Shown here piece by piece: positions 11,553 to 21,710 of a DNA stretch of 64,000 nucleotides (the stretch's first letter is position 1; each line of letters starts with the position of its first letter). The stretch comes from Gnetum montanum (lineage: Eukaryota > Streptophyta > Gnetopsida > Gnetales > Gnetaceae), in the NCBI GenBank assembly GCA_015680685.1, contig MNCI01022636.1:186938-250937 (forward strand). The letters are read 5' to 3'. A model generated the notes under the pieces. It was not told the origin of the DNA, ran no database searches, and saw nothing but the letters and a program-made list of their open reading frames with translations. The position numbers and the translations under genes were made by a program.

Positions 11553-11761
11553 AGGTGTTTCTCGATCAGGCAAAGTTGTAGAGTGGGGGAACCTTAACAG
11601 AGGCCATTAAACAAGCCCTTGCCTTGCATGTTCTCATATACATCCTTGCATACTTTCTAGTGGATTTAAAATATATTTGTTGTTTATGCATTTATTTTAC
11701 AAATTTCCTTTTTCCAGTATCTACTTTTGGAGTTCCATGAAATGGCCAAAATGTTCGAACA

Positions 11762-12115
11762 CTTCCTTGATCGAGAACTATTCCCTTTCCATCACATAGA
11801 ATACTAACGAAACCATAATAGCCACCATTGTTAATGTTCCTCAACAAGAGTGATGACATTAAGTATTAGCTAATGCATCGTAAACCTCCACAAAACCTAA
11901 CTAACCCTCAAAAGGATATTCTAAATAACATGTCAAAAACAATACAGCATTGTAGCTAATATTACATTATGTTAAAGGTCCTATGATGGTATATTGTTAG
12001 TATGCTTAAGTAAACTAGAAGACCTCATGGTTCTTGAATAGGTATATGAGGGTATATGTGAAGGACATATATGACCTAGAGCCATGTCCACAAACATTAG
12101 ATGCTTAGGATACCA
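11762..12115 (+). repeat. duplicated element A flank between solo LTR and C
   Basis: These 354 bases repeat 18280-18633 with about four differences that I can see. The block starts with the target duplication CTTCC and continues as A pol sequence. It ends at GGATACCAT, where it jumps into C LTR sequence at TGATGCAGGTGTGG. Low divergence implies a recent duplication. Confidence 0.8.
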
Positions 12116-12786
12116 TTGATGCAGGTGTGGAGTCTTAACCGCCTCGCCACTACACTTACGTTTGTTATCATCATCCTCGACTTCAATCACATCACTATTC
12201 ATGCCCTTTACGAGTACCTCTTTCTGCATTTCTAAATCTTAGTCAAATCGCGAGTCCTCAAGGAAAAGTGGATTTTTTATTATGTATTTGGCTCCCTCTT
12301 CAACAAGCGCTGGTTCCCCAGCAGCTTTAACTTTAAACAACTAAAATCTCTGGATGCAACATTTGAAAATATGAAACTATACAATTTCTGTAAACTGAAA
12401 AATATTAGGAATATGCACTTTAATGGTGGCATCCAGTATTCATACGGCAAGTATAGTCACTTTTCTAATAATGTCATCTTCAATGACAGAGAAAACACAT
12501 CTGTATTACCCAGGGAAATGATGAAACCTTTTATGTATGCGAATGCAAACCTGAGAATGGCCATCTTTCTAGAATGAAGGTGTTTCTCGATTAGGCAGAG
12601 TTGTAGAGTGGGGGAACCTTAATAGAGGCCATTAAACAAGCCCTTAACTTGCATGTTCTCATATACATCCTTGCATATTTTCTAGTTGATTTGAAATAGA
12701 TTGGTTGTTTATGCATTTTTTTTACAAATTTTCTTTTTCCAGTGTCTACTTTTGCTGTTCCATGAAATGGCCAAAATGTGCCAACA
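12116..12786 (-). mobile_element. truncated 3' LTR of C
   Basis: Only the first approximately 670 bp (in element sense) of the 3' LTR remain, from TGTTGGCACA at 12786 to the jump at 12116. It matches 17600-18279 and 11090-11761. Over the 68-codon ORF it is more different from 17864-18070 (roughly 15% by eye) than the solo LTR is (about 5%). Confidence 0.75.
12371..12577 (+). CDS. 68-codon antisense ORF in C LTR, copy 2
   Basis: Same length and position as the ORFs at 11346 and 17864, with many substitutions and no stop. No domain recognised. See copy 1 for why coding is doubtful. Confidence 0.2.
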   Translation: MKLYNFCKLKNIRNMHFNGGIQYSYGKYSHFSNNVIFNDRENTSVLPREMMKPFMYANANLRMAIFLE

Positions 12787-12801
12787 TTTCTGCCCCCATA
12801 A
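12787..12801 (-). promoter_or_regulatory. polypurine tract of element C
   Basis: On the minus strand TTATGGGGGCAGAAA lies immediately before the LTR start TGTTGG. Together with the primer site at 15221-15242 it fixes C's orientation as minus. Confidence 0.75.
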
Positions 12802-12995
12802 AAGCTTAAAGAAATTTATGCAGCCCCATTTTAAAATTGAACTGTACTTGAAGCTTTTATTGAACTTTTTTTATCTGAAAATATAAATCATTTTTGAGGA
12901 AAATTTCCATCAAACATAAGGTTTGGTGGTATAAAAACCTCATTCCTAAAACAAAAAACAAATTGTACATTATCAAGTCCTTTATTCATGGACTA

Positions 12996-13691
12996 TTATT
13001 GAGATGGAAAGAGAATGTTGAGGATTACTCTAGTAGGAATCCTTATATCTCTAACCTTCTCATAAGCAATCTCTCTATTATTTTTTGGCTCGCTGGAGCT
13101 TTCAACTTGATCTTCTTGAGCGTTTTCTTTAGCAATCCTCTCATCTTCTTTCTCAAATGAATTTTCATTTTCTTGGAGTGTACAAATTTTTTTTTCAACA
13201 CCTACTTTTTCAGCCATGTTACTTTTTCCATTTGAAGTAATGTTATCAATCATGAAAAGTTTGTTGTAGATGTATATCTGATTTGGTTCTCCTTTCCAAG
13301 GTAGCCACATGCGAGAATAATCTATTGATATGTAACCTAAGAAATTATTGCTCCAACTTCTACTAAATAAGAGACTATGTGAATCTGGTATACCTATCAC
13401 GTGAATAGTTACTCTACTTCTGATGCAGGGTTTAGAAGCAATTTCAAATAGGAAATTTGGTAATTGACCCAAAATTTTCACTCTACTTTTATCCACTTGA
13501 ACAATCTTATTATTTGATTTTTTAGGAGTCAAACCGAATTTCTTACATATAGACAATGGCATTATAGTATACATAGCTCTAGAATCAACCAAACAATTGT
13601 GTAAGTATTTATCCTTCAATTTCATTGTCAAAAGGAACGAAGGAGCTTCCTTATCATACGAGGTCTTTAATTTCTCATCATCATTAGACAC
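12996..13691 (-). pseudogene. retropepsin-type protease domain of element C
   Basis: A 231-codon open frame continuing the gag frame region. It carries the gypsy aspartic protease fold: strand 'FLLTMKLKDKYLHN', then 'CLVDSRAMYTIMPLSICKK' where the catalytic D-S/T-G is present as D-S-R, then 'LGQLPNFLFEI', 'VIGIPDSHSLLFSRSW' and 'LWLPWKG'-like 'MWLPWKGE'. The Gly-to-Arg change in the catalytic triad should inactivate it. In autonomous relatives RT follows; here the frame runs into the polypurine tract. Length is normal for the domain plus an acidic tail. It would process gag in a virus-like particle. Confidence 0.75.
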
Positions 13692-13989
13692 ATAACTTAA
13701 CTCTAATTCTCTAACTCTCCTTTTACCTTTAATGAACTCTAAAGCCTTTCTTTGCTGATCTTATATTTGAAGCAACTGATAAAAACTAATATTGGCCTTG
13801 CCATGTTTAAGGTCTTCAGTCAAATCATACTCTCCATCACCAATAAAGCTTGGTCTCTTTATCCATTTATTAACAGACTAATTTGGATTACTTTGCCCTA
13901 CTTGATTATCTTTACCTTTATTCTTATCTCTTCTATTTGGCTCAAAAGCTTTTCTCTTAATAGATGGATTAGTAATAGCATTTGGGGGT

Positions 13990-15120
13990 CTCGAAGTAGT
14001 TAGTCTTTCCTTAGATCAGAGATTATATCCATTTTCCTCATTGTTATTGCATTCTTCATCTGAAGATATATCTTCTTCAGAACTTGATAGATAAGAAGTA
14101 TCACTTGATCCATTGCTAGAAGATTTACTTGCATAATGAACACTAGATAACTCATTATCAGATTCAATATCAAGAAAGTTAGACATAATAAGATCACTTT
14201 CATCCTCATCTTCTACTAACTTAGTGTCTTGATGTTTATGCTTTCTACTTTTGCTTTCTTCCTTAATATTCCTTTCTTCTTTGATATTAACTCTTACCAA
14301 TGCTTTTTCAAGCTTCACTATTTTGTTAGACATATCTCTCATTAATTGTCCTTTTTCAGATCATACTCTTTCATGTTCTTTCTCTATCTTAACATGAGAT
14401 GGACCTGGTAAAGCTTTAAATTGAGCAAAATCTTGCATAGGAATCATAACTCTTTCTTCTCTTTTTTGAATTNNNNNNNNNNNNNNNNNNNNNNNNNNNN
14501 NNNNNNNNNNNNNNNNNNNNNNNNNNNNNNNNNNNNNNNNNNNNNNNNNNNNNNNNNNNTAGCCCACAGTATAGTTGTTGTTGATCTAATTGATTACCAA
14601 ACTGGGCCAAGAAAAGATTCTTCATGTCATCCCAACTTGTAATACTATTACTTGGTAAGTTCGAATACCAAATCTAAGCCATATCCTTTAAATTTGATAC
14701 AAACAACCTACAAGCTTGATCTTGATGTTGAACATTTGCATGAACTAAAGCTAACCCACACATGTAAATATATTATTCAACTAAATAAGCTTTTACAAGA
14801 ATGAAAAGCTTAAGAAAATATTTGTAAACTACCTTAAAAATATCATTATAATTTTGAAATCCTAATGATGTAACTCTTTGCCAAGGATTTTCCATCCTAT
14901 GCCTTTGGATAGTTGAACTCTTAAACTTTCTAGATCTTCTCTTATAAATCGATAAACAAGATATAATGGGTGATCTTCTTGATCTTCTAGTTTTCACTCC
15001 ACTACTTGTTCCCAATTCAAAAAATTTCTTTTGTTCTTCTTCAAATGAAGAATCAGTCTTATAACCTAGAATAGCTTTTGATACTTTGAAATTTTCCAAA
15101 CTACCAATCTTCTTGGTCAT
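13990..15120 (-). pseudogene. gag polyprotein of element C
   Basis: Retrotransposon gag on the minus strand, starting near ATG 15120, about 100 bases inside the primer site. The capsid core is visible near 14560-14720: 'WYSNLPSNSITSWDDMK' followed by 'FLAQFGNQL', the Retrotrans_gag signature. Downstream is a K/E-rich coiled-coil stretch (14200-14340) and a Ser/Glu-rich acidic linker (14016-14200). No zinc knuckle seen. Stops break it near 14770, 14360 and 14010, and an 87-base assembly gap falls inside the capsid region. It would form the particle that packages element RNA. Confidence 0.75.
14473..14559. other. assembly gap (87 N)
   Basis: Run of N inside C gag. True length unknown. Reading frames crossing it are not informative. 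Confidence 1.
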
Positions 15121-15220
15121 GAACTAAAAGTAGTATCTAATTTCTTAAGCCTTTATAGTAACAAATAATTGTTGATGTGCTAAAATTATAAGGCATATGA
15201 ACCTAGAGGCTGAATTTTTA

Positions 15221-15242
15221 GCCATCCTTCTAGCGCCAAAAG
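15221..15242 (-). promoter_or_regulatory. primer-binding site of element C
   Basis: The minus strand reads TTTTGGCGCTAGAAGGATGG three bases inside the LTR end. It is the best preserved of the A/C-type primer sites here. tRNA identity not assigned. Confidence 0.75.
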
Positions 15243-16146
15243 AATTGTTGGTGACCGTTTGGGACATGACCGCCAATGAGTGACCTCGAATAGGATTTAG
15301 GTGTTTGCTAGTCTCTAGCAACACCATGGCCCAGATACCTCCAAATAGACTCAGTAGTTACTGTGAGTATGTATATATGCTGTTGCGGTGTGTGGTTGTA
15401 AAATATGCATCGATTGCATTGTGTGTAAACTACAAATGACTTATCTTAAAGAGATTCAACCAACTTTGCCAAGTACTGTGAGTTGTTGAGGGTTCCTATT
15501 TTGTTCAATTGCCTAGTCTACGTGGTCCTTATAATACCTACTTATAACAAATAAAATTTTGTAAAAACATTTGAGCACAACTCCACAAATCTACTTCTAA
15601 TTTTCCCTAGAGAAAGAAATAGTTCCACAAGAAAACTAGAAATAGAGCAAGATTCAATGGAAATAGACAGAAAAGAAAGCAGATTTGTGTTAAGACCTCA
15701 AATATTTAAATAAGGTAAAATGATACGAGTAAACACTTCGCAATAAAGCTATCCCAAATTCAATATCTACGAATTGTTCAAACTTCCAAGGCTCAAATAA
15801 ACAATTTTTTCAGGACAATCCTACTATGCTACCAAAAATTGCTGCGTAAACTACCACGTACAAGACTCCATTTTGGCTAGATAATGGATGTCAACAAGAA
15901 CAATAAGAGAAATCTAAAAATCCCAAAATTACTTGCCAAGGATGATACTATCTAAACCACTAGCTAAACAAAATAAAAATAGAACATAACTCACAAGGCC
16001 ATGACAAAGAGACTGAAATCTTTTCTTTAGATCTTACAAGCAATCTTTCAAAATTTCTTCTTTACAATGCTCTTCTCCCAAGACTCAAAGTGTGTCTCCA
16101 AGTGAGAGCCAAAGTGTGTGATGTGAGACCTCCAGAGACCCCTGAA

Positions 16147-16158
16147 GCCTTTTTATAC
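16147..16158 (-). promoter_or_regulatory. TATA box of C 5' LTR
   Basis: The minus strand reads GTATAAAAAGGC. Transcription of C would start about 30 bases further toward lower coordinates. Confidence 0.6.
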
Positions 16159-16230
16159 AATTTAAAGGTAGGTAGGTAAGTTGCAAAATATCTTGGATGG
16201 TTATAACCACCATAGAGATAAAAAAGCTAT

Positions 16231-16399
16231 AGTTGCCAAGTGTCCTATTCAGTTGCCAAGTGTCTTCATTCAGTTGCCAAGTGTCTTCATTTAGTTGCCA
16301 AGTGATCACCATGGAGATAAAAAGGTTGTAGTTGACAAGTGTGCCATTTAGTTGACAAGTGGCGATTGTGGAGATAAAGAAGTTGTAGCTGAAAAGTGG
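16231..16399 (-). repeat. minisatellite in U3 of C 5' LTR
   Basis: Units of about 20 bp (CAGTTGCCAAGTGTCTTCAT type) immediately upstream of the TATA box in element sense. It has three near-perfect successive units at 16250-16305, against two in the solo LTR. Confidence 0.75.
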
Positions 16400-17449
16400 C
16401 CTTTGTGGTGGTTATAACCATCATTTCAATTGACAAGTGTTCAATTCACATGGAACTTTGAAAAATTGTTGCACAAATTCCCATCGTAAATCATAAAATA
16501 TTTTATATTTATTTACATCATAGTAGTATAGATAATAACCATGGAGTTAATGCTTACATGGATGGATACATATATAAATATATATGTAAGTGTGTAATAT
16601 TTTTCCATCTTTCTAATGCTTGGGAGCCATGATTTTCTTCCTACCTATCATCAACCTTTGTCTATCCAAATCATTTGTGAGTTGAAGGATTTGAACCTGC
16701 GAAATGCATTAAAATGAAACTCTATGCCATGGAAGTTATATCCAATAATAGTTCTGACATAAATGATGGGACCTACACATATTGATTCAAAAATTTTGAT
16801 AAAATAATTCCTGCTTATCGTATTCAACTAGTTCATGAAGTCCTTATTGTGACTGATACAGAGAGAATCGTTCAAGTCTGGATTTTGCGTAACCAACCAC
16901 CTCTGCAACTATGTAGGTTTCATAGAACCCCTCTAATCACCCAATCAGCCAATCTGTCAATGAATACTCATCGCAAGTTGATCAAAAGTGACTCCTCATC
17001 TACACTGCAGCGCCATCATGAAAATCTTACAAAACTAGAACCCATTGAAAAGGACAAAGATTGGGGAAAACGTACAACAGAAAAGCAAAGTTCAATCAAA
17101 ATGGGTTAGTCACTATGTGTAGCATCGGTTGGAGCCTTTATCGAGAGGCACGTTCATGTCAGTGTCCAGCAACAACCAATGGATATGCTGGGCATATTCC
17201 CTTTGGTAGCTTGTTCGCACAAATACAGTTGTGCTCTTGATTATCAGTGTTATTCATCATAATTTAATATAGCTGATAGCAAGGAAGAAATTACATTTCG
17301 TTATGCTACGGCCTATTCCCCATCCATTGAAAGGAAAGCGTACGTATGATGAAAAGAACGAAGACACAGAGGAGGAATTCTCGAATGAGACTCATCCCCC
17401 GTAGATGTTTGAGGTGGTTCCCCTGGAATAGTGGTAGACATGGCCATGT

Positions 17450-17833
17450 TCATGGAGGGAAGTCAAATACAAAGGCTACTACTATTTTAACTCTCCATGG
17501 GCTTTGCAACGCATGGCTGCCTGGATGCATCGATGTGACTACAATGAGCATAGTGTTATCTTTGGAGAATGGCGTGAGTGGTGGGGGGTGTTGGGCATAC
17601 TTCCTACATTGATGCAGGTGTGGAGTCTCAACCACCTTGCCACTACACTCATATTTGTTATCATCATCCTTGATTTCAATCGTGCCACTATTTATGCCCT
17701 TTATGAGTATCTCTTTCTGCATTTCTGAATCTTCATCAAATCGTGAGTCCTCAAGGACAAGTGGATTTTTTATTGTGTATTTGGCTCCCTCTTCAACAAG
17801 CATTGGTTCCCCAGTAGCTTTAAATTTAAACAA
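17450..17833 (-). CDS. sense-strand acidic ORF in C 5' LTR
   Basis: A 127-codon ORF, the longest LTR-borne frame, homologous to 10986-11315. It is acidic in its first half ('EDSRFDEDSEMQKEIL'), with a His/Pro-rich middle. No known domain. A real protein would be expressed from the U3, upstream of the LTR's own TATA box, so it would need another promoter. Probably non-coding. Confidence 0.25.
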   Translation of the reverse strand: MFKFKATGEPMLVEEGAKYTIKNPLVLEDSRFDEDSEMQKEILIKGINSGTIEIKDDDNKYECSGKVVETPHLHQCRKYAQHPPPLTPFSKDNTMLIVVTSMHPGSHALQSPWRVKIVVAFVFDFPP

Positions 17834-17863
17834 CTAAAATCTCTAGACGCAACATTTGAAAAT

Positions 17864-18070
17864 ATGAAACTATACAATTTCTGTAGACTAAAAAGTCTTA
17901 GGGATATGCACTTTAACGGTTGCAGCCAGTATTCATACTGTGAGTACAGTCGCTTTTCTGAATATGTCATCTTCATCGACGAAGAAAATGCATTTGTATT
18001 ACCCAAGGAAACGATGAAATCTTTTATGTATGCAAATGTAAACCTGAGAACAACCATATTTCTAGAATGA
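17864..18070 (+). CDS. 68-codon antisense ORF in C LTR, copy 3
   Basis: Third copy of the antisense frame, same start and stop positions relative to the LTR. See the entry at 11346 for the substitution pattern. Confidence 0.25.
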   Translation: MKLYNFCRLKSLRDMHFNGCSQYSYCEYSRFSEYVIFIDEENAFVLPKETMKSFMYANVNLRTTIFLE

Positions 18071-18279
18071 AGGTGTTTCTCGATTAGGCAAATTTGTAGA
18101 GTGGGGAAACCTTAACAGAGGCCATTAAACAAGCCATTGCCTTGCATGTTCTCATATAGATCCTTGCATATTTTCTAGTGGATTTAAAATAGATTTGTTG
18201 TTTATGCATTTATTTTACAAATTTCCTTTTTCCAGTATCTACTTTTGCAGTTCCATGAAATGGCCAAAATGTGCCAACA

Positions 18280-18284
18280 CTTCC
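18280..18284. repeat. target-site duplication of element C (CTTCC), right
   Basis: CTTCC directly after the C LTR end CCAACA, matching 8412-8416. Element A sequence resumes at once and is collinear with the uninterrupted right arm. Confidence 0.85.
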
Positions 18285-19600
18285 TTGATGGAGAACTATT
18301 CTCTTTCCATCACATAGAATACTAACGAAACCATAATAGCCACCATTGTTAATGTTCCTCAACAAGAGTGATGACATTAAGTATTAGCTAATGCATCGTA
18401 AACCTCCACAAAACCTAACTAACCCTCAAAAGGATATTCTAAATAACATGTCAAAAACAATACAACATTGTAGCTAATATTACATTATGTTAAAGGTCCT
18501 ATGATGGTATATTGTTAGTATGCTTAAGTAAACCAGAAGACCTCATGGTTCTTGAATAGGTATATGAGGGTATATGTGAAGGACATATATGACCTAGAGC
18601 CATGTCCACAAACATTAGATGCTTAGGATACTATTAGACATATATGGAAAGTGAATACCTACAAAAGGTTAAAATTTTTAAGATCTATCAACCATACAAC
18701 AACCTAATACATATGTCATTGATTGAGTTAAATACTACTTAGATTACATGATCATTTCAACAATGGGAAATTGATATAATCAAACCTATAACTCTTGAGT
18801 TTTCTTCAAGGCATAACTTCATCATTACTACAACTGAGTATTCACAAAGGAGATTAAAGTTATTCCACTAAAGAAAAAAATAACACAACAAGTTTCAAAT
18901 TCGTATTGGTTAATATCGTATCCAATTTTGTCCTACCATTAATGATGATCATAGAAAATGGACCATAATTTAGTAGCTGAGAGATGCAAATCTTTTATCA
19001 ACAATTAAATATTAAACATTCTTTTTCATCACCATACTATCCACAAGCTAAAACAAATAATAAGGTAATTATAAATCTCCTTGAGAAAATGTTAAGTAAT
19101 GGCAAATGCAAGTATCATGAACAATACTTGTATACTCTTTGGACCTATAGGACAACCTTTAAAATTATAACAAAATCCATCCTTTGTAGCCTAGTTTATG
19201 AGTATGAAGTTGTGCTGCCTCTTAAATTGCAAGTTCCATAAGGAAAGCTCTATCTAAATTCATCAATGATGAGAAGAATAAGAAGATTCTTATCATTGAA
19301 CTTGACTCAATGAAGAAATAGAAAATAGAAACACTAGATAACATTGAACAATATTAAGATAAGTAAAAATAATAGCATCATCACAATCTAAATAGGTGCA
19401 AAGTCAAGGAAGAAGACCATGTCCTCAAGATCATTCTCGAACATGTAGATAAGTTCTTGGCTAATTGGACAGGACCTTTCTTGATTCCCAAAGCTTATGA
19501 TAATAGAGCATTCAAGTTGATGGGCATGGGTGTAAATGAGTTGATCAATCCGGTCAACCATTCTTATCTCAAATCTTAGTATATCTAACATTGAACTATT
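18285..19600 (+). pseudogene. Tat-like integrase of element A (left arm)
   Basis: Continuation of A pol after element C. The best open part (18984-19241) shows the end of the integrase core: 'LNIKHSFSSPYYPQA' with the family's 'ANGQAE' reduced to 'KTNNK', then 'LLEKMLSNGK', 'LWTYRTTFK' and 'SLVYEYEVVLPLKLQ'. The C-terminal part (about 19395-19580, plus strand) reads 'DKFLANWTGPFLIPKAY' and 'ELINPVNHSYLK', typical of the Tat integrase tail. The zinc-binding and first catalytic residues lie in the decayed 18640-18960 stretch. Multiple stops. The minus-strand ORF at 19388-19591 is a shadow. Confidence 0.75.
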
Positions 19601-20706
19601 TTCTTGTAGCCTTTTTTTCTCCTTACTTACAATTTTAAATGGATGATGATCATTGATAACTTTATTTGCCTACAACATGTGAGTGCACATGACCTCTTAT
19701 CTCTTGTTTGGAATCTGAAAATACTACAAACTTTGTATTAATCTGTTAAAAACAACATATATTTTTAATGTTCTACTAGATGTAACCAATTATGGCCTAT
19801 ATCTATTTTTTCTTTGACATGGCCTTATGAAATCTCTTGTAATTATATGCATTCATTGAGCTATTTTCTAATCCTCTTCAAGTTTTGTTTGTAGGATGAT
19901 CTTGAAGTCATCACAAAAGTGTGACTCATCATAGTGCTAAGTTACCAAGGGACCTCAATGCATGAGATTTGATTAGCTTATTTGACCTTTTCAATGATGC
20001 TTATCTCACATCATCTTTGTTAATCCTCTTGAGCCATAACCTCATAACTAAATTGTATCCTTACTTACCTTGCTAACAATGAAAACCTATTTTTGACATC
20101 CATGCACCATGATCATGTGACATCTCCCTCAACATGCTCTACTACTCAATTCACTGAATGTGATACATCTCATTCAACAAGAAAATGAAACAAAGTTTGG
20201 CCTTGGAAATAAAACCCAATGAAGGTTTTGTCCCTAAAAATATGAGGAAGAAAATTGCTAAGATAACCAAGGGGCTGATGCATTCTAAGGTGGAACCAAT
20301 GGCTTTGAAACAAAAAGTAAAGAGATAAGTGGCCAAAGTTGTCTATGAAAAAGATGATGGTTTTTACAAACAACATCAAGCAACCAGTAGCTCAAGCATA
20401 AGGCATGAAGACCTCCTCATTTAGCAAACATGTTAACATTATACCATAGCCATGATGTCGACATTTGGAATTCTTTGTTATCCATGTGACCATACTTTGA
20501 TAGCCAATGTAACCATCATCTTATCTAAAACTCTTGACATTTTATTGTGCCCTTATTTCACCATTGTGAGAACTCCTTGGCATTATTCAATAGCTACAGA
20601 ACCAAATGTAAAAAGGAAGCATTAATGATGAACTCATACTAGTGTTTCATATTTTTTGTTGATTTTTCTTGGATCAATCCTCCAAACATTAACAAAGATA
20701 ATCTAT
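19601..20706 (+). other. 3' region of element A between integrase and LTR (left arm)
   Basis: No recognised gene. A weak lysine-rich frame is visible around 20180-20340 (plus strand, 'NEGFVPKNMRKKIAKITKG'). Part of it is conserved in the right arm at about 53220-53340. A short untranslated region is normal here for the lineage. Confidence 0.4.
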
Positions 20707-21507
20707 TGAAACACCTAAAAAATTTTCATGTGACAAATAAAAAGCTTTAAAGCCAAAGCTTACATTGTAATTTGATGGGAATTTAAAGGTAGAAATAATT
20801 GTCTTATTTTTGCATTAAAANTGAACATGATGTCTTTTTCCTCCATATGCTATACCACCCTATCCCACACACTATGCTTGTGTGTGGGACAATGTGTGGA
20901 GCTAAAATTTTCCACATCTTGGAATTTGGACCATGAAAATAGCCCAAGTATTCTACAAAATTTGGTAGCAAAAATCTCATACGTTGGTGGCCCATATGGT
21001 ATAGTTTTGGGTGGTGAAAAGTGTCATATACGTTGGTGTTTTAGGTACAAAAAGTGAAAAATGTTGGTATTACACATGTTGTATTTTTTGACCACAAAAA
21101 TGATCCAAACATGCTTTAAAAATGTCCAAAATTTTACAAAATCAAACTACCAAAGAATCATCAAATTAATGCCTTACTTAAGTAAGAATCAATGGAGTTT
21201 TCAAGACTTTTAGATCATTTTGCATTCAGCCAAACTTTAGACTTTTAGAAAAGAGTAAGATCTAAGAGTTCATAACCTTTCCCCTAGTAGAAATCATCAT
21301 GAGTAGAGAGAACCTATTGTAGATAATGTTCAAAACTAGATTGGTTGAGATAGACAAGTGTTGATGTAGTGGTAGAACACATCTTACAATTTGCATTGAA
21401 CTTTAATGATATTTTCATACTCTTAAGATTTTAAAGCCTATTATCTATACTCTTTGAACCTTCCACTTTTCAAAAATTATTATAATAGTTAATACAAATT
21501 TTGTAGC
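20707..21507 (+). mobile_element. 3' LTR of element A, first part (left arm)
   Basis: Starts TGAAACACCT, matching the LTR start at 1349. It contains a short palindromic 'CCCACACACTATGCTTGTGTGTGGG' type repeat near 20865 and ends at GTAGC, where element B is inserted. The remaining 3' part is not found on the left side but survives in the right arm at 33726-33968. Confidence 0.65.
21503..21507. repeat. target-site duplication of element B (GTAGC), left arm
   Basis: GTAGC directly before TGATGAG. The right arm has GCTAC at 33969-33973 and GCTAT at 52335-52339, i.e. GTAGC and ATAGC on the minus strand. The matching base position in both arms shows one shared insertion event. Confidence 0.85.
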
Positions 21508-21511
21508 TGAT

Positions 21512-21690
21512 GAGAGTGGTTACTCTAGCACTTACTCTAATTATTAGAGTGGTTACTCTAGCAGTACTCTAGTAGTTACTCTAATTATTAAAGTGGTTAC
21601 TCTAGTAGTAAATCTAATTATTAGAGTGATTACTCTTTTAGTATTTATTATAATTATTAGAGCAGTTACTCTAATTATTAGAGTAGTTTC
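21512..21690 (+). repeat. U3 tandem array of B 5' LTR, copy 1
   Basis: Units of about 10 bp (AGTGGTTACTCT / AGTAGTTACTCT) interleaved with TAATTATTAG, giving a higher-order unit of about 30-40 bp. The array length differs in every B LTR: about 180 bp here, about 60 at 30664, 150 at 34750, 75 at 43488 and 200 at 52130. Confidence 0.85.
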
Positions 21691-21698
21691 TCCCAACT

Positions 21699-21710
21699 CT
21701 ATAAATATAG
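21699..21710 (+). promoter_or_regulatory. TATA box of B LTR
   Basis: CTATAAATATAG directly after the array, conserved in all five B LTRs (30729-30740 plus; 34732-34744, 43461-43473 and 52111-52123 minus). Confidence 0.7.

Larger units (their letters stand above)
8417..11761 (-). mobile_element. complete C LTR acting as a solo LTR
   Basis: About 3.35 kb, from TGTTGGTGGCC to ...TGTTCGAACA, flanked on both sides by CTTCC (8412-8416 and 11762-11766). That flanking makes it a solo LTR at the original insertion site. It is about 300 bp longer than the 15246-18279 LTR because of a segment at about 9090-9370 that is missing there. It contains a minisatellite, a TATA box and the antisense ORFs listed separately. 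Confidence 0.8.
8417..18279 (-). mobile_element. element C locus: TR-GAG/LARD-type non-autonomous gypsy element plus solo LTR
   Basis: Composite locus inside A pol. From left to right it holds a complete LTR (8417-11761), target duplication plus copied A flank (11762-12115), a truncated LTR (12116-12786), polypurine tract, protease and gag on the minus strand, primer site, and a complete LTR (15246-18279). LTRs begin TGTTGG and end CCAACA. The interior is only about 2.46 kb and has gag and protease but no reverse transcriptase or integrase, so C needs enzymes in trans. It is absent from the right arm, where the target is intact. Coding direction is minus, opposite to the pol it interrupts. 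Confidence 0.85.
15246..18279 (-). mobile_element. 5' LTR of element C
   Basis: About 3.03 kb, TGTTGG...CCAACA, followed by CTTCC at 18280-18284. It carries the U3 (16160-18279 in minus sense), TATA box at 16147-16158 and R-U5 toward 15246. It lacks about 300 bp present in the solo LTR. Similarity to the solo LTR is about 95% at the U3 end and nearer 88% at the U5 end by eye. Confidence 0.8.

Noticed and set aside
19388-19591. 67-codon frames at 19388-19591 minus and 53916-54119 plus, conserved in both arms
   Set aside because: The opposite strand encodes the Tat integrase C-terminal tail (WTGPFLIPKAY). These are shadows.
20855-20905. Short palindrome around CCCACACACTATGCTTGTGTGTGGG as a possible terminator or hairpin RNA
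   Set aside because: It is part of the A LTR and is imperfect in the right-arm copy (52950-52980). No independent evidence of function.
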